Shown one piece after another: positions 50,418-59,210 of a DNA stretch of 64,000 bases. Within the stretch, counting starts at the first letter, position 1. Each line of letters opens with the position of its first letter. The position numbers were made by a program, and so were the translations under genes. The DNA lies in the NCBI GenBank assembly GCA_934636105.1, contig CAKTZR010000005.1, forward strand, positions 62,001 to 126,000, read 5' to 3'. The notes under the pieces were generated by a model. It had not been told where the DNA came from. It saw only the letters and a list, made by a program, of their open reading frames with translations, and made no database searches. This DNA is from an uncultured Clostridia bacterium. GTDB lineage: Bacteria > Bacillota > Clostridia > Christensenellales > Aristaeellaceae.

Positions 50418-50957
50418 GTGGGCATCAACATCGGCGGCAAGCTGCGAAGTCTCCGCCAGAAAAACAATTTGACGCAAAAGGAGCTGGCCGACCGCTGCGA
50501 GCTTTCCAAGGGCTTCATCTCCCAGCTGGAAAGCAACCAGACCTCGCCCTCTCTCTCCACCCTGGAGGACATTTTGACCACGCTGGGCAGCTCGTTCCAC
50601 GAGTTTTTCTCCGACGAGCAGGGCGACGACCCCGTCTGCCGGAAGGAAGACGTGTTCATCAAAGAAGATGACGGCGTGACGATCCACTGGCTGATTCCCA
50701 ACGCGCAGAAAAAGGACATCGAGCCGATTCTGGTGACGCTCCAGCCCGGCGCGAAGACCGAAACCGACCTGCCGCACATGGGCGAGGAATTCGGCTATGT
50801 GCTCTCCGGCGCGGTGACGCTGGAATTGGGCGGCAAGAGCTACCGCGTGCGCAAGGGCGACAGCTTTTCCTTCAAGCCGTCCCAGCAGCACGATTTAAAA
50901 AACACGGGCAAGACCCCGGCGACGGTCATTTGGGTCTGCACCCCGCCGAACTTCTAA
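50418..50957 (+). CDS. XRE-cupin transcriptional regulator of the polyamine operon
   Basis: 179 residues: HTH in 5-60 (LADRCELSKGFISQLESN) and a C-terminal cupin from about 110 (HMGEEFGYVLSGAVTLELGG, RKGDSFSFKPSQQHDLKN). This is the PuuR-type layout that often sits before potABCD in Firmicutes. GTG at 50418 has CTGGAGG 7 bases upstream; upstream ATGs lack a site and lie on the promoter. It starts 10 bases before potA, so it is cotranscribed and probably senses polyamines. Confidence 0.9.
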   Translation: MGINIGGKLRSLRQKNNLTQKELADRCELSKGFISQLESNQTSPSLSTLEDILTTLGSSFHEFFSDEQGDDPVCRKEDVFIKEDDGVTIHWLIPNAQKKDIEPILVTLQPGAKTETDLPHMGEEFGYVLSGAVTLELGGKSYRVRKGDSFSFKPSQQHDLKNTGKTPATVIWVCTPPNF

Positions 50958-50967
50958 GGAGGACATC

Positions 50968-52062
50968 ATGGATAATCAGGCGATTCTTTCCATTCGAGAC
51001 CTTCGCGTGGTCTTTGAGGATGGCTTCACCGCGCTGGGCGGCGTGAGCATCGACATCGGGGAAAACGAGTTTGTGACGCTGCTCGGCCCGTCCGGCTGCG
51101 GCAAAACGACGCTGCTGCGCTGCATCGGCGGTTTTGAAAAGCCGACCAGCGGCGAAATCCTCTATAAGGGGCAGAACATCATCGGCCTGCCGCCGTATAA
51201 GCGCGCGATCAACACCGTGTTTCAGCGCTATGCGCTCTTTCCGCATCTGAATGTGGCGCAGAACGTCGCCTTCGGCCCGGATCTGCGCAAGGAGGATAAG
51301 AAGAAGACCGCCGAGGAGGTCAGCCGCATGCTGGCGCTGGTCGGTCTGGCAGGCTTTGAAAAGCGCCGCATTTCCAGCCTCTCCGGCGGCCAGCAGCAGC
51401 GCGTGGCGATCGCGCGCGCGCTGATTAACAAGCCGGATGTGCTGCTGCTGGATGAGCCGCTGGGCGCGCTCGACCTCAAGCTCCGCCGCGAGATGCAGCT
51501 GGAACTCAAGCGCATTCAGCGCGAGAGCGGCATCACCTTCATTTTCGTCACCCACGATCAGGAGGAAGCGCTGACCATGAGCGACCGCGTGGCCGTCATG
51601 AGCGCGGGTCATATCCTCCAGCTCGGCACGCCGGAGGATATCTACAACGAGCCGCAGTCCGCTTTCGTCGCGGATTTCATCGGCGACAGCGACATCATGG
51701 CCGGCACGATGGTGCGCGACAGGCTCGTGCGCTTCCTCGGCTGCGATTTCCCGTGCGTGGATACGGGCTTCGGCGAGAACGCGGATGTGGACGTGGTGCT
51801 GCGCCCGGAGGACGTGAAGCTCAAGCCCATCGACGATCCGGTTCAGGGCGTGCCGCAGGGCGTTGTGGAATCCCTGCTGTTCAAGGGCGTGCATTATGAA
51901 ATGAAGGTGCGCGTGGGCGACAGCGTGCTGCTGGTGCATTCCACCCATGCCCGCCCGGTCGGCACGCAGGTGAAGCTCACCGTCGCGCCGGAGGACATTC
52001 AGGTGATGCACAAGAGCGATTATTCTCCGGACATTCTCAAGCGGCATGCCGCGCGGGCGTGA
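50968..52062 (+). CDS. potA: Spermidine/putrescine ABC transporter ATPase
   Basis: 364 residues. Walker A GPSGCGKTT near residue 38, signature LSGGQQQR near 138, Walker B LLLDEPLGALD near 158, then a C-terminal TOBE_2 domain with VLRPEDVKL near 270. Part of potABCD. AAGGAGG precedes the ATG. Confidence 0.94.
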   Translation: MDNQAILSIRDLRVVFEDGFTALGGVSIDIGENEFVTLLGPSGCGKTTLLRCIGGFEKPTSGEILYKGQNIIGLPPYKRAINTVFQRYALFPHLNVAQNVAFGPDLRKEDKKKTAEEVSRMLALVGLAGFEKRRISSLSGGQQQRVAIARALINKPDVLLLDEPLGALDLKLRREMQLELKRIQRESGITFIFVTHDQEEALTMSDRVAVMSAGHILQLGTPEDIYNEPQSAFVADFIGDSDIMAGTMVRDRLVRFLGCDFPCVDTGFGENADVDVVLRPEDVKLKPIDDPVQGVPQGVVESLLFKGVHYEMKVRVGDSVLLVHSTHARPVGTQVKLTVAPEDIQVMHKSDYSPDILKRHAARA

Positions 52063-52073
52063 GGTGAGCAGCC

Positions 52074-53039
52074 ATGAAGAAAAACAAGGCGCTTGCCGTG
52101 CCGTTTGTGCTGTGGGCGATTCTGTTCATTGCCGTTCCTCTGGTGATGGTGGTGTGGTATGGCGTGACGATTGAGGAAACGCCGGCTTATGTCGAGGTTG
52201 AAGGGCTTGACGGCCAGACGATGTTCCAGCTTGAGGATGGCACGCTGACCGCCGAGCGGCCGCAGAAGCAGACGGTCGTCTCCCTCGCCAACTTCAAGCG
52301 CATGCTGGAGCCGACCTACCTCAAGCTGCTGCTGCGCTCGCTGAAAATCGCGCTGTTTACCACGATCATCTGCCTGCTGCTGGGCTATCCCGTTGCGTTG
52401 ATTTTGAGCGGAAAGGATTTTAAACGCCCCGGCCTGTGGCTGATGCTCATCATCCTGCCGATGTGGATGAACTTCCTGCTGCGCACGTATTCGTGGATGT
52501 CCATTCTGGAAAACTCCGGCATTCTCAACAGCTGGATTGCTTCGCTGCGCGACGCGATTCCGGCGTTTGACCGCTGGCTGACGAGCATGGGCGTGGGCAA
52601 GAAGATTATCTTCCTCTACAACGAAAACGCAGTCGTGCTCGGCATGGTTTACAACTATCTCTCCTTCATGATTATGCCGATCTACACCGTCATCGAAAAG
52701 ACGGATCACAGCCTGCTGGAAGCCGCCGCCGACCTCGGCGCAAGCCCGGTGCAGAGCTTTCTGCGCGTGACGCTGCCCTACTCCCTGCCGGGCGTGCTGG
52801 AAGGCATCACGATGGTGTTCGTTCCGGCGGTCACAACCTTCGTCATCAGCCAGCTGATGGGCGGCGGCAAGGTGCCGCTGATCGGCGACATCATCCAGAA
52901 CCAGTTCGGCAAATCGAGCGACTGGCACTTCGGCTCGACGCTCTCGCTGCTGGTGATGGTGGTCGTGCTGGCGTTCATGGGCGGTCTTCAGCGCATTGAC
53001 AAAGAGGAAGAACCGCAGAAGGAGGTGCGCATTCTCTGA
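52074..53039 (+). CDS. potB: Spermidine/putrescine ABC permease PotB
   Basis: 321 residues with six core helices. It carries an insertion of about 40 residues after helix 1 (ETPAYVEVEGLDGQTMFQLE region) as in many Firmicute PotB proteins. EAA loop LEAAADLGASPVQSFLRVTLPYSLPG near 220. Its stop overlaps the potC start. Confidence 0.94.
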   Translation: MKKNKALAVPFVLWAILFIAVPLVMVVWYGVTIEETPAYVEVEGLDGQTMFQLEDGTLTAERPQKQTVVSLANFKRMLEPTYLKLLLRSLKIALFTTIICLLLGYPVALILSGKDFKRPGLWLMLIILPMWMNFLLRTYSWMSILENSGILNSWIASLRDAIPAFDRWLTSMGVGKKIIFLYNENAVVLGMVYNYLSFMIMPIYTVIEKTDHSLLEAAADLGASPVQSFLRVTLPYSLPGVLEGITMVFVPAVTTFVISQLMGGGKVPLIGDIIQNQFGKSSDWHFGSTLSLLVMVVVLAFMGGLQRIDKEEEPQKEVRIL

Positions 53040-53845
53040 TGAAAAAGCTGAGAAAAGCGTACATCGCTTTGATTATGGCGTTTCTGTATGCGCCGATTAT
53101 CCTGCTGATTCTTTACTCCTTCAACGACAGCAAATCCCGCGCGAACTGGGGCGGCTTCACGCTGCGCTGGTACAAGGAGCTGTTTTCCGACGCGGCGATC
53201 ATGTCCGCGCTGGGCACGACGCTTTCCATCGGCCTGCTGGCGGCAGTCTTTTCGACCATTCTCGGCACGGTCGGCGCAATTGCGCTTTATCAGATGAAGC
53301 GCGGCCCGCGCAAGGCGCTGCTGAGCATCGTCAACCTGCCGATGCTCAACTCGGAGGTCGTCACCGGCGTTTCGCTGATGCTGCTCTATGCGATGGCGAA
53401 CATTCAGCTCGGCCATCTGACGCTGCTGCTTTCGCACATTGCGTTCTGCGTGCCATACGTGGTCTTGAGCGTGATGCCCAAGCTGCGCCAGCTTGACCCG
53501 AACCTCGCCGAAGCGGCGCAGGATTTGGGCGCAACGCCGACGCAGGGCTTCTTCAAAGTGATTCTGCCGGATATCATGCCGGGCGTATTTTCCGGCTTCA
53601 TCATGGCGCTGACGATGTCCATCGATGATTTTGTGGTCAGCTTCTTCACGACCGGCTCCGGCGTGAGCAACCTATCCATCACGATTTACACGATGGCCAA
53701 GCGCGGCATCTCTCCGAAGATCAACGCGCTCTCCACGATCATCTTTGCCTGCGTCTTCATTCTGCTGATCGGCCTGAATCTGCGCGACTTCCGCAAGGAC
53801 GGCCGCAGCCAGAAGAAGCTCGACGAGGTGAAGATACCGTATTAA
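53039..53845 (+). CDS. potC: Spermidine/putrescine ABC permease PotC
   Basis: 268 residues, six helices, EAA loop LAEAAQDLGATPTQGFFKVILPDIMPG near 155. ATG overlaps the potB stop by one base (TGATG). NDSKSRANWGGFTLRWY near residue 30 is typical of PotC. Confidence 0.94.
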   Translation: MKKLRKAYIALIMAFLYAPIILLILYSFNDSKSRANWGGFTLRWYKELFSDAAIMSALGTTLSIGLLAAVFSTILGTVGAIALYQMKRGPRKALLSIVNLPMLNSEVVTGVSLMLLYAMANIQLGHLTLLLSHIAFCVPYVVLSVMPKLRQLDPNLAEAAQDLGATPTQGFFKVILPDIMPGVFSGFIMALTMSIDDFVVSFFTTGSGVSNLSITIYTMAKRGISPKINALSTIIFACVFILLIGLNLRDFRKDGRSQKKLDEVKIPY

Positions 53846-53853
53846 GGGACGAT

Positions 53854-53901
53854 AGGGGACGCCGTCCCCTAAAACCCCTGCCAAGAACCTAAGGTTCTTG
53901 G
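53854..53901. repeat. Two successive hairpins between potC and potD
   Basis: AGGGGAC/GTCCCCT with a 3-base loop (53854-53870) and CCAAGAACC/GGTTCTTGG with a 3-base loop (53881-53901). Neither has a T run. They could protect or cut the operon mRNA before potD and so favour binding protein. Confidence 0.65.
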
Positions 53902-53973
53902 ATTTCCTGCTTATCGCTTCGCGCTTACTGCTTAATCTAAACAAGCAATAAACAAGTAAAGGAGACCAAAATC

Positions 53974-55011
53974 ATGAAGAAACTCGCCATGCTGCTGCTC
54001 GCCGCCGCGCTGACGCTCTGCCCGCTTTTCGCTTTGGCGGCGCAGGAGACGATCAGCGTCTACAACTGGGGCGACTACATTGAACCGGAAGTGCTCGACC
54101 TGTTCGAGCAGGAGACCGGCATCAAGGTCATCTACGAGACGTTTGAAACGAACGAGGACATGTACGCCAAGATCGCCATGGGCGGTTCCAGCTACGACGT
54201 GATTATCCCCAGCGACTACATGATCGAGCGCATGATTCAGGAGAATCTGCTTCAGAAAATCAACTGGGAGAACATTCCCAACGTCGCCAACATCGACTCT
54301 CGCTTCATGAACGAAAGCTACGACCCGCAGAGCGAATACTCCGTGCCGTACACCTGGGGCACGATGGGCATTCTCTACAACACGACGATGGTGGACGAAG
54401 CGCCGACCAGCTGGGAAACGCTGATGGACCCGACCTACACGATGGATATGCTGATGCTCAACTCTCCGCGCGACACGCTGGCCATCGCGCTGGTGATGAC
54501 GGGGCACGACCTGAACTCCGTCGATCCGGCCGATCTGGAGGACGCGAAGAACCTGCTCATCGAGCAGAAGCCGATGGTGCTGGCCTATGTCGTCGATGAA
54601 GTCAAGGACAAGATGATCGCGGGCGAAGCTGCCGTCGCACTGGTTTGGAGCGGCGACGCGACCTTCTGCATGAGCGAAAACGACGAGCTGGACTACATGA
54701 TTCCGCCGGAGGGCAGCAACATCTTCTATGATTCCATCTGCATCCCGGCAAACGCCCGCAACGTCTCCGGCGCGGAGAAGTTCATCGACTTCCTTTGCCG
54801 TGGGGACATCGCCGCGATGAACTACGATTACGTCGGCTACGCGATTCCGAACACCGCCGCGATCGACATCATCGGCGCGGACGAGTACAACGCCTCCCCG
54901 GTCAATAATCCGCCACAGGAAGCGCTGGATCACTGCCAGGTCTTCAAGTATCTGGGCGACGATACCAAGCTCTATGACCAGATTTGGACGGAGATCATTT
55001 CCGAGTTCTAA
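53974..55011 (+). CDS. potD: Spermidine/putrescine-binding protein PotD
   Basis: 345 residues. Signal peptide MKKLAMLLLAAALTLCPLFALA; the Cys is not in a full lipobox. Mature start QETISVYNWGDYIEPEVLDLFEQETG is the PotD signature, and GSSYDVIIPSDYMIERM and VPYTWGTMGILYN follow, regions that hold the polyamine. AAAGGAG precedes the ATG. It lies 128 bases after potC across two hairpins. Confidence 0.94.
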   Translation: MKKLAMLLLAAALTLCPLFALAAQETISVYNWGDYIEPEVLDLFEQETGIKVIYETFETNEDMYAKIAMGGSSYDVIIPSDYMIERMIQENLLQKINWENIPNVANIDSRFMNESYDPQSEYSVPYTWGTMGILYNTTMVDEAPTSWETLMDPTYTMDMLMLNSPRDTLAIALVMTGHDLNSVDPADLEDAKNLLIEQKPMVLAYVVDEVKDKMIAGEAAVALVWSGDATFCMSENDELDYMIPPEGSNIFYDSICIPANARNVSGAEKFIDFLCRGDIAAMNYDYVGYAIPNTAAIDIIGADEYNASPVNNPPQEALDHCQVFKYLGDDTKLYDQIWTEIISEF

Positions 55012-55023
55012 TCCCCTTCATGA

Positions 55024-55042
55024 CCTCCCCACTATGGGGAGG
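55024..55042 (+). terminator. Terminator of the potABCD operon
   Basis: CCTCCCC/GGGGAGG with a 5-base loop followed by TTTTTGT. Confidence 0.9.
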
Positions 55043-55102
55043 TTTTTGTCTTCGTTCGGACAAGCCTGTTTTTGACCGAGTATCAGAATCGAGGAAAAAA
55101 CA

Positions 55103-55645
55103 ATGAGCGAATATGTTTTGGAAAAGGGCCGCCCAGCCGATGTGTCGGGTCGGCTCGACAAGGAAATCCGCGTCTATGATTTTCTGGACAAGCTGGGTAT
55201 CGATTATGAGCGCGTCGATCATCCGGCGCTGATGACCATGGAAGCCTGCGAATCGGTAGACAAGATGCTCGATACGCGCATCTGCAAAAACCTGTTTCTG
55301 CGCAACGCCCAGCGCACGCAGTTTTACCTGCTGCTGATGCCGGGCGACAAGAAATTCAAGACCGCCGTGCTCAGCAAGCAGATCGGTTCGGCGCGCCTGT
55401 CCTTCGCCGAGCCGGAGTTCATGCTTGAAATGCTGGATATCACGCCCGGCAGCGTCAGCGTGATGGGCCTGATGAACGACAGGGAAAAACGCGTGCGCCT
55501 GCTGATCGACGAAGACGTGCTCAAAGAGCCGGTTTTCGCCTGTCATCCCTGCATCAACACCAGCAGCCTGCGCTTCGCCACAAGCGATTTAACAGATAAG
55601 ATTCTGCCCGCGTTGGGCGAGCCCTTCACAACGGTGCAGCTGTAA
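55103..55645 (+). CDS. PrdX/ProX-type prolyl-tRNA editing deacylase
   Basis: 180 residues of the prolyl-tRNA synthetase-associated editing superfamily. LGIDYERVDHPALMTMEACE near residue 32, KNLFLRNAQRTQFYLLLMPGDKKF near 63 and a late HPCINTSSLRF match PrdX/ProXp-ala, which removes Ala from tRNA-Pro. GAGGAAAA precedes the ATG. In proline-reducing Clostridia PrdX sits by the prd operon, but none is seen here. Single-gene unit. Confidence 0.88.
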   Translation: MSEYVLEKGRPADVSGRLDKEIRVYDFLDKLGIDYERVDHPALMTMEACESVDKMLDTRICKNLFLRNAQRTQFYLLLMPGDKKFKTAVLSKQIGSARLSFAEPEFMLEMLDITPGSVSVMGLMNDREKRVRLLIDEDVLKEPVFACHPCINTSSLRFATSDLTDKILPALGEPFTTVQL

Positions 55646-55649
55646 GCTG

Positions 55650-55687
55650 AAATGCCCCTGCAAAGCCACAGCCTTGCAGGGGCATTT
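55650..55687. terminator. Bidirectional terminator
   Basis: A 14-bp perfect stem AAATGCCCCTGCAA/TTGCAGGGGCATTT. The left side serves the deacylase gene; its right end reaches the end region of the convergent Abi gene. Confidence 0.88.
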
Positions 55688-55690
55688 CTC

Positions 55691-56602
55691 TTATCGAATT
55701 TCACTTTCGAGCACGTCCCGCCAGTTTTCCGGAAAACCGCAGCACGCCAAATCTGCTTCGGGATAATCCTCCTCCAGCAGTGCAATGCCCGTCATCAGCC
55801 GCGTAAATACGCGCTCCCGTCCCAACGCATACGCAAGCGTCAGCAGCAGCGGGAAAAGGCGGTCGCTTTCATACAGGCGCAGGCGGTTGGGCAGAATCGG
55901 CTGATCCTCCAGCGGCTGATTATACAGCCGATTGTAATGCGCGCAGATGTTTCGCACATTCACCGCCGCGGCCATCAGCGCGGAGAGCGACTCCGGCGAA
56001 AGGTCGTAAGCGCGGCTGACGGCGCGCTGGTCGCTCTCCTTCATGATGTCAAACAGCGACGACAGCATGCCGAATGTGAACAGCTCCACCGCCGCCCAAA
56101 TCGGGAACTGCCCGCCGTATTTGACCTTGTGATGGCGCACAAAGGGCAGCGCGCCCTGCCGCTTGACCTCGTTTTTGAATTTGCCGATCAGGTTCTTGTG
56201 AATGGACGAGCCGTTCGCCAGCGTCGCCGGGCGAAAGTTTTCGGCGTCCATATACCCCAAAGAACCGTACGTGATGGCCAGCTGATAAGCGATTTTGGCG
56301 CGCAGCTGCACCTCGAAAAATTCCAGCACGGGCAGGAGCAGGTGGCGCAGCCCCATATCAAACTGATATAAACCGTAGAGCGTTTCCAGCGTCACGCCGG
56401 GCTGAAATTTTTCGGGATCATCCGCCCGGCGGAGGTGTTTGCCATAGGTCGTCAGGCGGTAATAATTGACGGTGGAGAGGATATACCTCGCCCGCTCCAG
56501 CTCGCCGATGGTCAGACCGTGGATTTCGGAGAGACGGGCGAGCTGTTCTTCGTAGCTTCGGGCGGGCTTGACGGGGCTGTAACGTTTGCCGCGGGCATTC
56601 AT
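55691..56602 (-). CDS. Abi_2 (AbiD/AbiF-like) abortive infection protein
   Basis: 303 residues of the Abi_2 family. N-terminal YSPVKPARSYEEQLARL, then ILSTVNYYRLTTYGKHLR near 43, and a late HEPN-type motif RNICAHYNRLYNQ near 220 (R-x4-6-H, the catalytic pattern of HEPN ribonucleases). Relatives stop phage growth by killing or arresting the cell. AAAGGGG precedes the start. It is a single gene between two house-keeping genes with no visible partner, so it may act alone. Confidence 0.88.
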   Translation of the reverse strand: MNARGKRYSPVKPARSYEEQLARLSEIHGLTIGELERARYILSTVNYYRLTTYGKHLRRADDPEKFQPGVTLETLYGLYQFDMGLRHLLLPVLEFFEVQLRAKIAYQLAITYGSLGYMDAENFRPATLANGSSIHKNLIGKFKNEVKRQGALPFVRHHKVKYGGQFPIWAAVELFTFGMLSSLFDIMKESDQRAVSRAYDLSPESLSALMAAAVNVRNICAHYNRLYNQPLEDQPILPNRLRLYESDRLFPLLLTLAYALGRERVFTRLMTGIALLEEDYPEADLACCGFPENWRDVLESEIR

Positions 56603-56626
56603 CTCAAAAGCCCCTTTCTATAAATC

Positions 56627-56703
56627 AAGCCCATCGGAACGATGGGCTTTAGTGGAAGGTCAAGGGAACTCAGTTCCCTTGTGGGGCTCGGGGCAAAGCC
56701 CCG
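56627..56703. repeat. Three consecutive hairpins between telA and the Abi gene
   Basis: AAGCCCATCG/CGATGGGCTT (56627-56649), CAAGGGAAC/GTTCCCTTG (56661-56681) and CGGGGC/GCCCCG (56689-56703). The one nearest the Abi gene has a modest T-rich tail on the minus strand and could end telA transcription. Confidence 0.65.
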
Positions 56704-56716
56704 ATATCTCCCTCCC

Positions 56717-57940
56717 TTAATTGTTGATTTCCAAAACCTTGTCGCGAAGCTCCTTCTCGAGACGGCCAAGCTCGATGGCGGCGGCGGCGCGCTTCTGGGC
56801 GCCCTCGCGCTGAATCTTCTGCACCTCGTTCAGGGTGTCGATGAGCGCGGTATTCGCCGTGCGGATGGTTTCGATATCCACCACGCCGCGCTCAGCTTCC
56901 TTCGCAGTCTCAATCGTGCCGACCTTGAGCCGTTCGGCATTGGAGCGAAGCAGTTCGTTGGTCATGTCGGTAACGGCTTTCTGGGCGTTGAGCGCACTCT
57001 CCGCATGCTGCATGCCCATCGCGATGACCATCTGGCTCTTCCAAAGCGGAATCGTGTTCGCCACGGTGGACTGGATGCGCTCGGCCAGCACGTTGTCGTT
57101 GTTCTGCATCAGGCGGATCTGCGGGCCCATCTGCACGGAAACCATGCGCGTGAGCTTGAGATCGTGAATGCGCTTTTCAAACCGCTCGATCAGCTGGCTG
57201 AAATCGTTCGCAATCTGCGCGTCGGCCGGGTCGGCGGTCTGCTGGGCCTTTGCCAGCAGCGGCGGCAGCTCCTCCTCGCGCAGCTTCTTGAGCTTGATCT
57301 CGCCCGCGATGATGTAGAGCGTCAGCTCGTGGTAATACTGCTCGTTCTGGGCGTACAGCTCGTCGAGCATCTTGCAGTCGGAAATCAGCTGCTTCTGGTG
57401 GTTTTGCAGCGTCGCAATGATCTCGGCGACGTTCGCTTCCACCTTGTCATACTTCGCGCGAAGCTGGGTGATGTTGTTGCCGGCCTTCTTGAACAGCCCG
57501 AACAGGCCGCCCTTCTTGCCCTCGTCCACATCAAAGCCCTTCAGCTCGGCGACCAGCTTGGTCAGCATGTCGGAAACCGCGCCGGTGTCCTTGGTCTTCA
57601 CGTCCTCCAGAATCTTGTCGGAGAACTGGGAGATCTTCGTCTGCGCGGCGTTGCCGTACTTGAGCACCGTCTCGCTGTTGTGGATATCGATGCGCTCCAC
57701 AAACGCCAGCACGGCGGCCTGCTCCTCGGGCGAGAGATTGTCAAAGTTCAGCGAATCGTCCTGCGCATCCACAGGGGTCATCGTCTCGTCCTTTTTTTCC
57801 TCCTGAACGGGGGCTTCCTGCACGGCGGCGGCAGCCTGCGCGGCGGGCGCGGCCTGAGCAGGTTCGGCGGCCTGCGCTTCGGTCTGCTGGGCTTCCTCCT
57901 CGCCGGGGAGAACCAGAGACGGAATGGTTTTATCTTCCAT
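56717..57940 (-). CDS. TelA-family toxic anion resistance protein
   Basis: 407 residues, mostly helical with coiled-coil character. Residues 1-60 are A/Q/E/P rich; the TelA domain covers about 75-400 with NIT-QLRAKYDKVEANV and TVANTIPLWKSQMVIAMG. The family is linked to tellurite and cell-envelope stress but its biochemical role is unknown. ATG at 57940 has AAAGGAGAT upstream. Confidence 0.9.
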   Translation of the reverse strand: MEDKTIPSLVLPGEEEAQQTEAQAAEPAQAAPAAQAAAAVQEAPVQEEKKDETMTPVDAQDDSLNFDNLSPEEQAAVLAFVERIDIHNSETVLKYGNAAQTKISQFSDKILEDVKTKDTGAVSDMLTKLVAELKGFDVDEGKKGGLFGLFKKAGNNITQLRAKYDKVEANVAEIIATLQNHQKQLISDCKMLDELYAQNEQYYHELTLYIIAGEIKLKKLREEELPPLLAKAQQTADPADAQIANDFSQLIERFEKRIHDLKLTRMVSVQMGPQIRLMQNNDNVLAERIQSTVANTIPLWKSQMVIAMGMQHAESALNAQKAVTDMTNELLRSNAERLKVGTIETAKEAERGVVDIETIRTANTALIDTLNEVQKIQREGAQKRAAAAIELGRLEKELRDKVLEINN

Positions 57941-58012
57941 AATCGTATCTCCTTTTTGATGATCTTCCTCAATTTGAAAAGACATCCTGAATATCATCGT
58001 ATGCTAACACTC

Positions 58013-58041
58013 ATGATACACCAAATCAAAGCAGGTGTAAA
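58013..58041 (-). promoter_or_regulatory. Promoter of telA
   Basis: TTTACA (58036-58041), 17 bases, TATCAT (58013-58018) on the minus strand, 73 bases before the start codon. Confidence 0.6.
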
Positions 58042-58126
58042 GAGCTTTTCTTCCGGGCGGGTTTGTGTTACAATAGGATGAACCTGCATGCTTATGCAAA
58101 AATGGAGAATAAGGACGTATAAACTC

Positions 58127-59005
58127 ATGACAAAACGCGAAATTCTCGCCGACGGCCTGCTTTTGCTCACCGCCCTGATCTGGGGCTGCGCGTTTGCAGT
58201 CGTCAAAAACGCGCTGGACAGCTTCCCGCCGGGGGCGATCATCGCCATGCGCTACCTGATTGCGGCGGCCATTACGGGCCTTCTGTTCCGCAGGCATTTA
58301 AAGGAGCTGACGCGCGGCGACGTAGCGCGCGGCGCGCTGGTCGGAGCGCTGCTTTTTGGCGCATACATCGTCCAGACCATCGGCTTGCAGCATACGACGG
58401 CGGGCAAAAACGCCTTTCTGACGACGGTCTACGTGCTGATCGTGCCGTTCGGATGCGCGCTGCTGTTTCATCAAAAGCTGCAAAAAAGCAATTTGATTGC
58501 CGCGGCGATGATGCTTGCGGGCATCGGCCTGCTGTCGCTGGACGGCCAGGGCGGCGGGCTGAACATCGGCGATATCCTGACGCTGATCTGCGGCTTCCTG
58601 TTTGCGGGGCACATCATCGCGGTGGAGCAATGCCAGAAAAAGACGAACACCTATGCGCTGATCGTGCTGCAATTTGCGTTCTGCGCCCTCTATGCGGGCG
58701 TTTACAACCGCATCTTTGAGCGCGGCCAGCCGCTGACCTTCACGCCCGGCTCGATCGGCGGGCTGCTGTATATCGCGGTTTTCTCCACCACCATCGGCAT
58801 GAGCCTGCAAAACATCGGCCAGAGCATGGCCCCCGCTTCGCACGCGGTGATCCTGCTCTCGCTGGAATCGGTGTTCGGCGTGCTGTTTTCCTGCCTGCTG
58901 CTGGGCGAAAGGGTCACGCTGCAAATGGGCGTCGGCTTTGCGCTCATCTTCGCCGCGCTGATGGTCAGCGAGCTTGCGCCCCGCAGCGGCAAGAAAAAAG
59001 AATGA
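58127..59005 (+). CDS. EamA/DMT-family transporter
   Basis: 292 residues, ten helices in two EamA repeats. ALIWGCAFAVVKNAL near residue 14 and the second repeat motif SHAVILLSLESVFGVLFSCLLLGE near 242 are family hallmarks. ATG at 58127 with AAGGACG upstream; an earlier start at 58088 is less likely. An extended -10 (TGTTACAAT) lies near 58065-58075. Exports an unknown metabolite. Its stop is where the decayed V4R gene begins. Confidence 0.9.
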   Translation: MTKREILADGLLLLTALIWGCAFAVVKNALDSFPPGAIIAMRYLIAAAITGLLFRRHLKELTRGDVARGALVGALLFGAYIVQTIGLQHTTAGKNAFLTTVYVLIVPFGCALLFHQKLQKSNLIAAAMMLAGIGLLSLDGQGGGLNIGDILTLICGFLFAGHIIAVEQCQKKTNTYALIVLQFAFCALYAGVYNRIFERGQPLTFTPGSIGGLLYIAVFSTTIGMSLQNIGQSMAPASHAVILLSLESVFGVLFSCLLLGERVTLQMGVGFALIFAALMVSELAPRSGKKKE

Positions 59006-59210
59006 CGCGCGAATACGTTTTCGGAGGATGCGGATTGTTCCGGCCTGCCGATGCTGGGCGAAACCGTCTGCAATTATGACGAGGGCTTCGTCGCCGGCAT
59101 TCTCTCTCTACTCCGGCAAGCCGTATCGCGCCGTCGAGGTGGATTGCTGGGCGACGGGCGACCGCGTCTGCCGCTTCCGCGCGGAAATCGTGGAGACAGG
59201 GAACGACTGA
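59006..59210 (+). pseudogene. Remnant of a V4R-domain protein, 5' end missing and frameshifted
   Basis: From about 59015 one frame encodes SEDADCSGLPMLGETVCNYD, running on to EGFVAGILS. At a CTCTCTCT run (59101-59108) the frame shifts and continues as YSGKPYRAVEVDCW, ATGDRVCRF and a stop at 59208-59210. Together they are the C-terminal half of a 4-vinyl-reductase (V4R) ligand-binding domain with its conserved Cys residues. No start or N-terminal half exists, since the EamA gene occupies that place. It is the scar of a deletion, followed by a frameshift. The stop overlaps the next gene's ATG. Confidence 0.72.

Noticed and set aside
55691..56602. Part of a larger defence island
   Set aside because: Neighbours on both sides are house-keeping type genes (tRNA deacylase, TelA) and no further defence gene is visible.
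58974..59210. Complete gene for a 78-residue V4R protein
   Set aside because: Its apparent start lies in the EamA coding end in another frame, and the conserved first half of the V4R segment is in a different frame, so it is a remnant.
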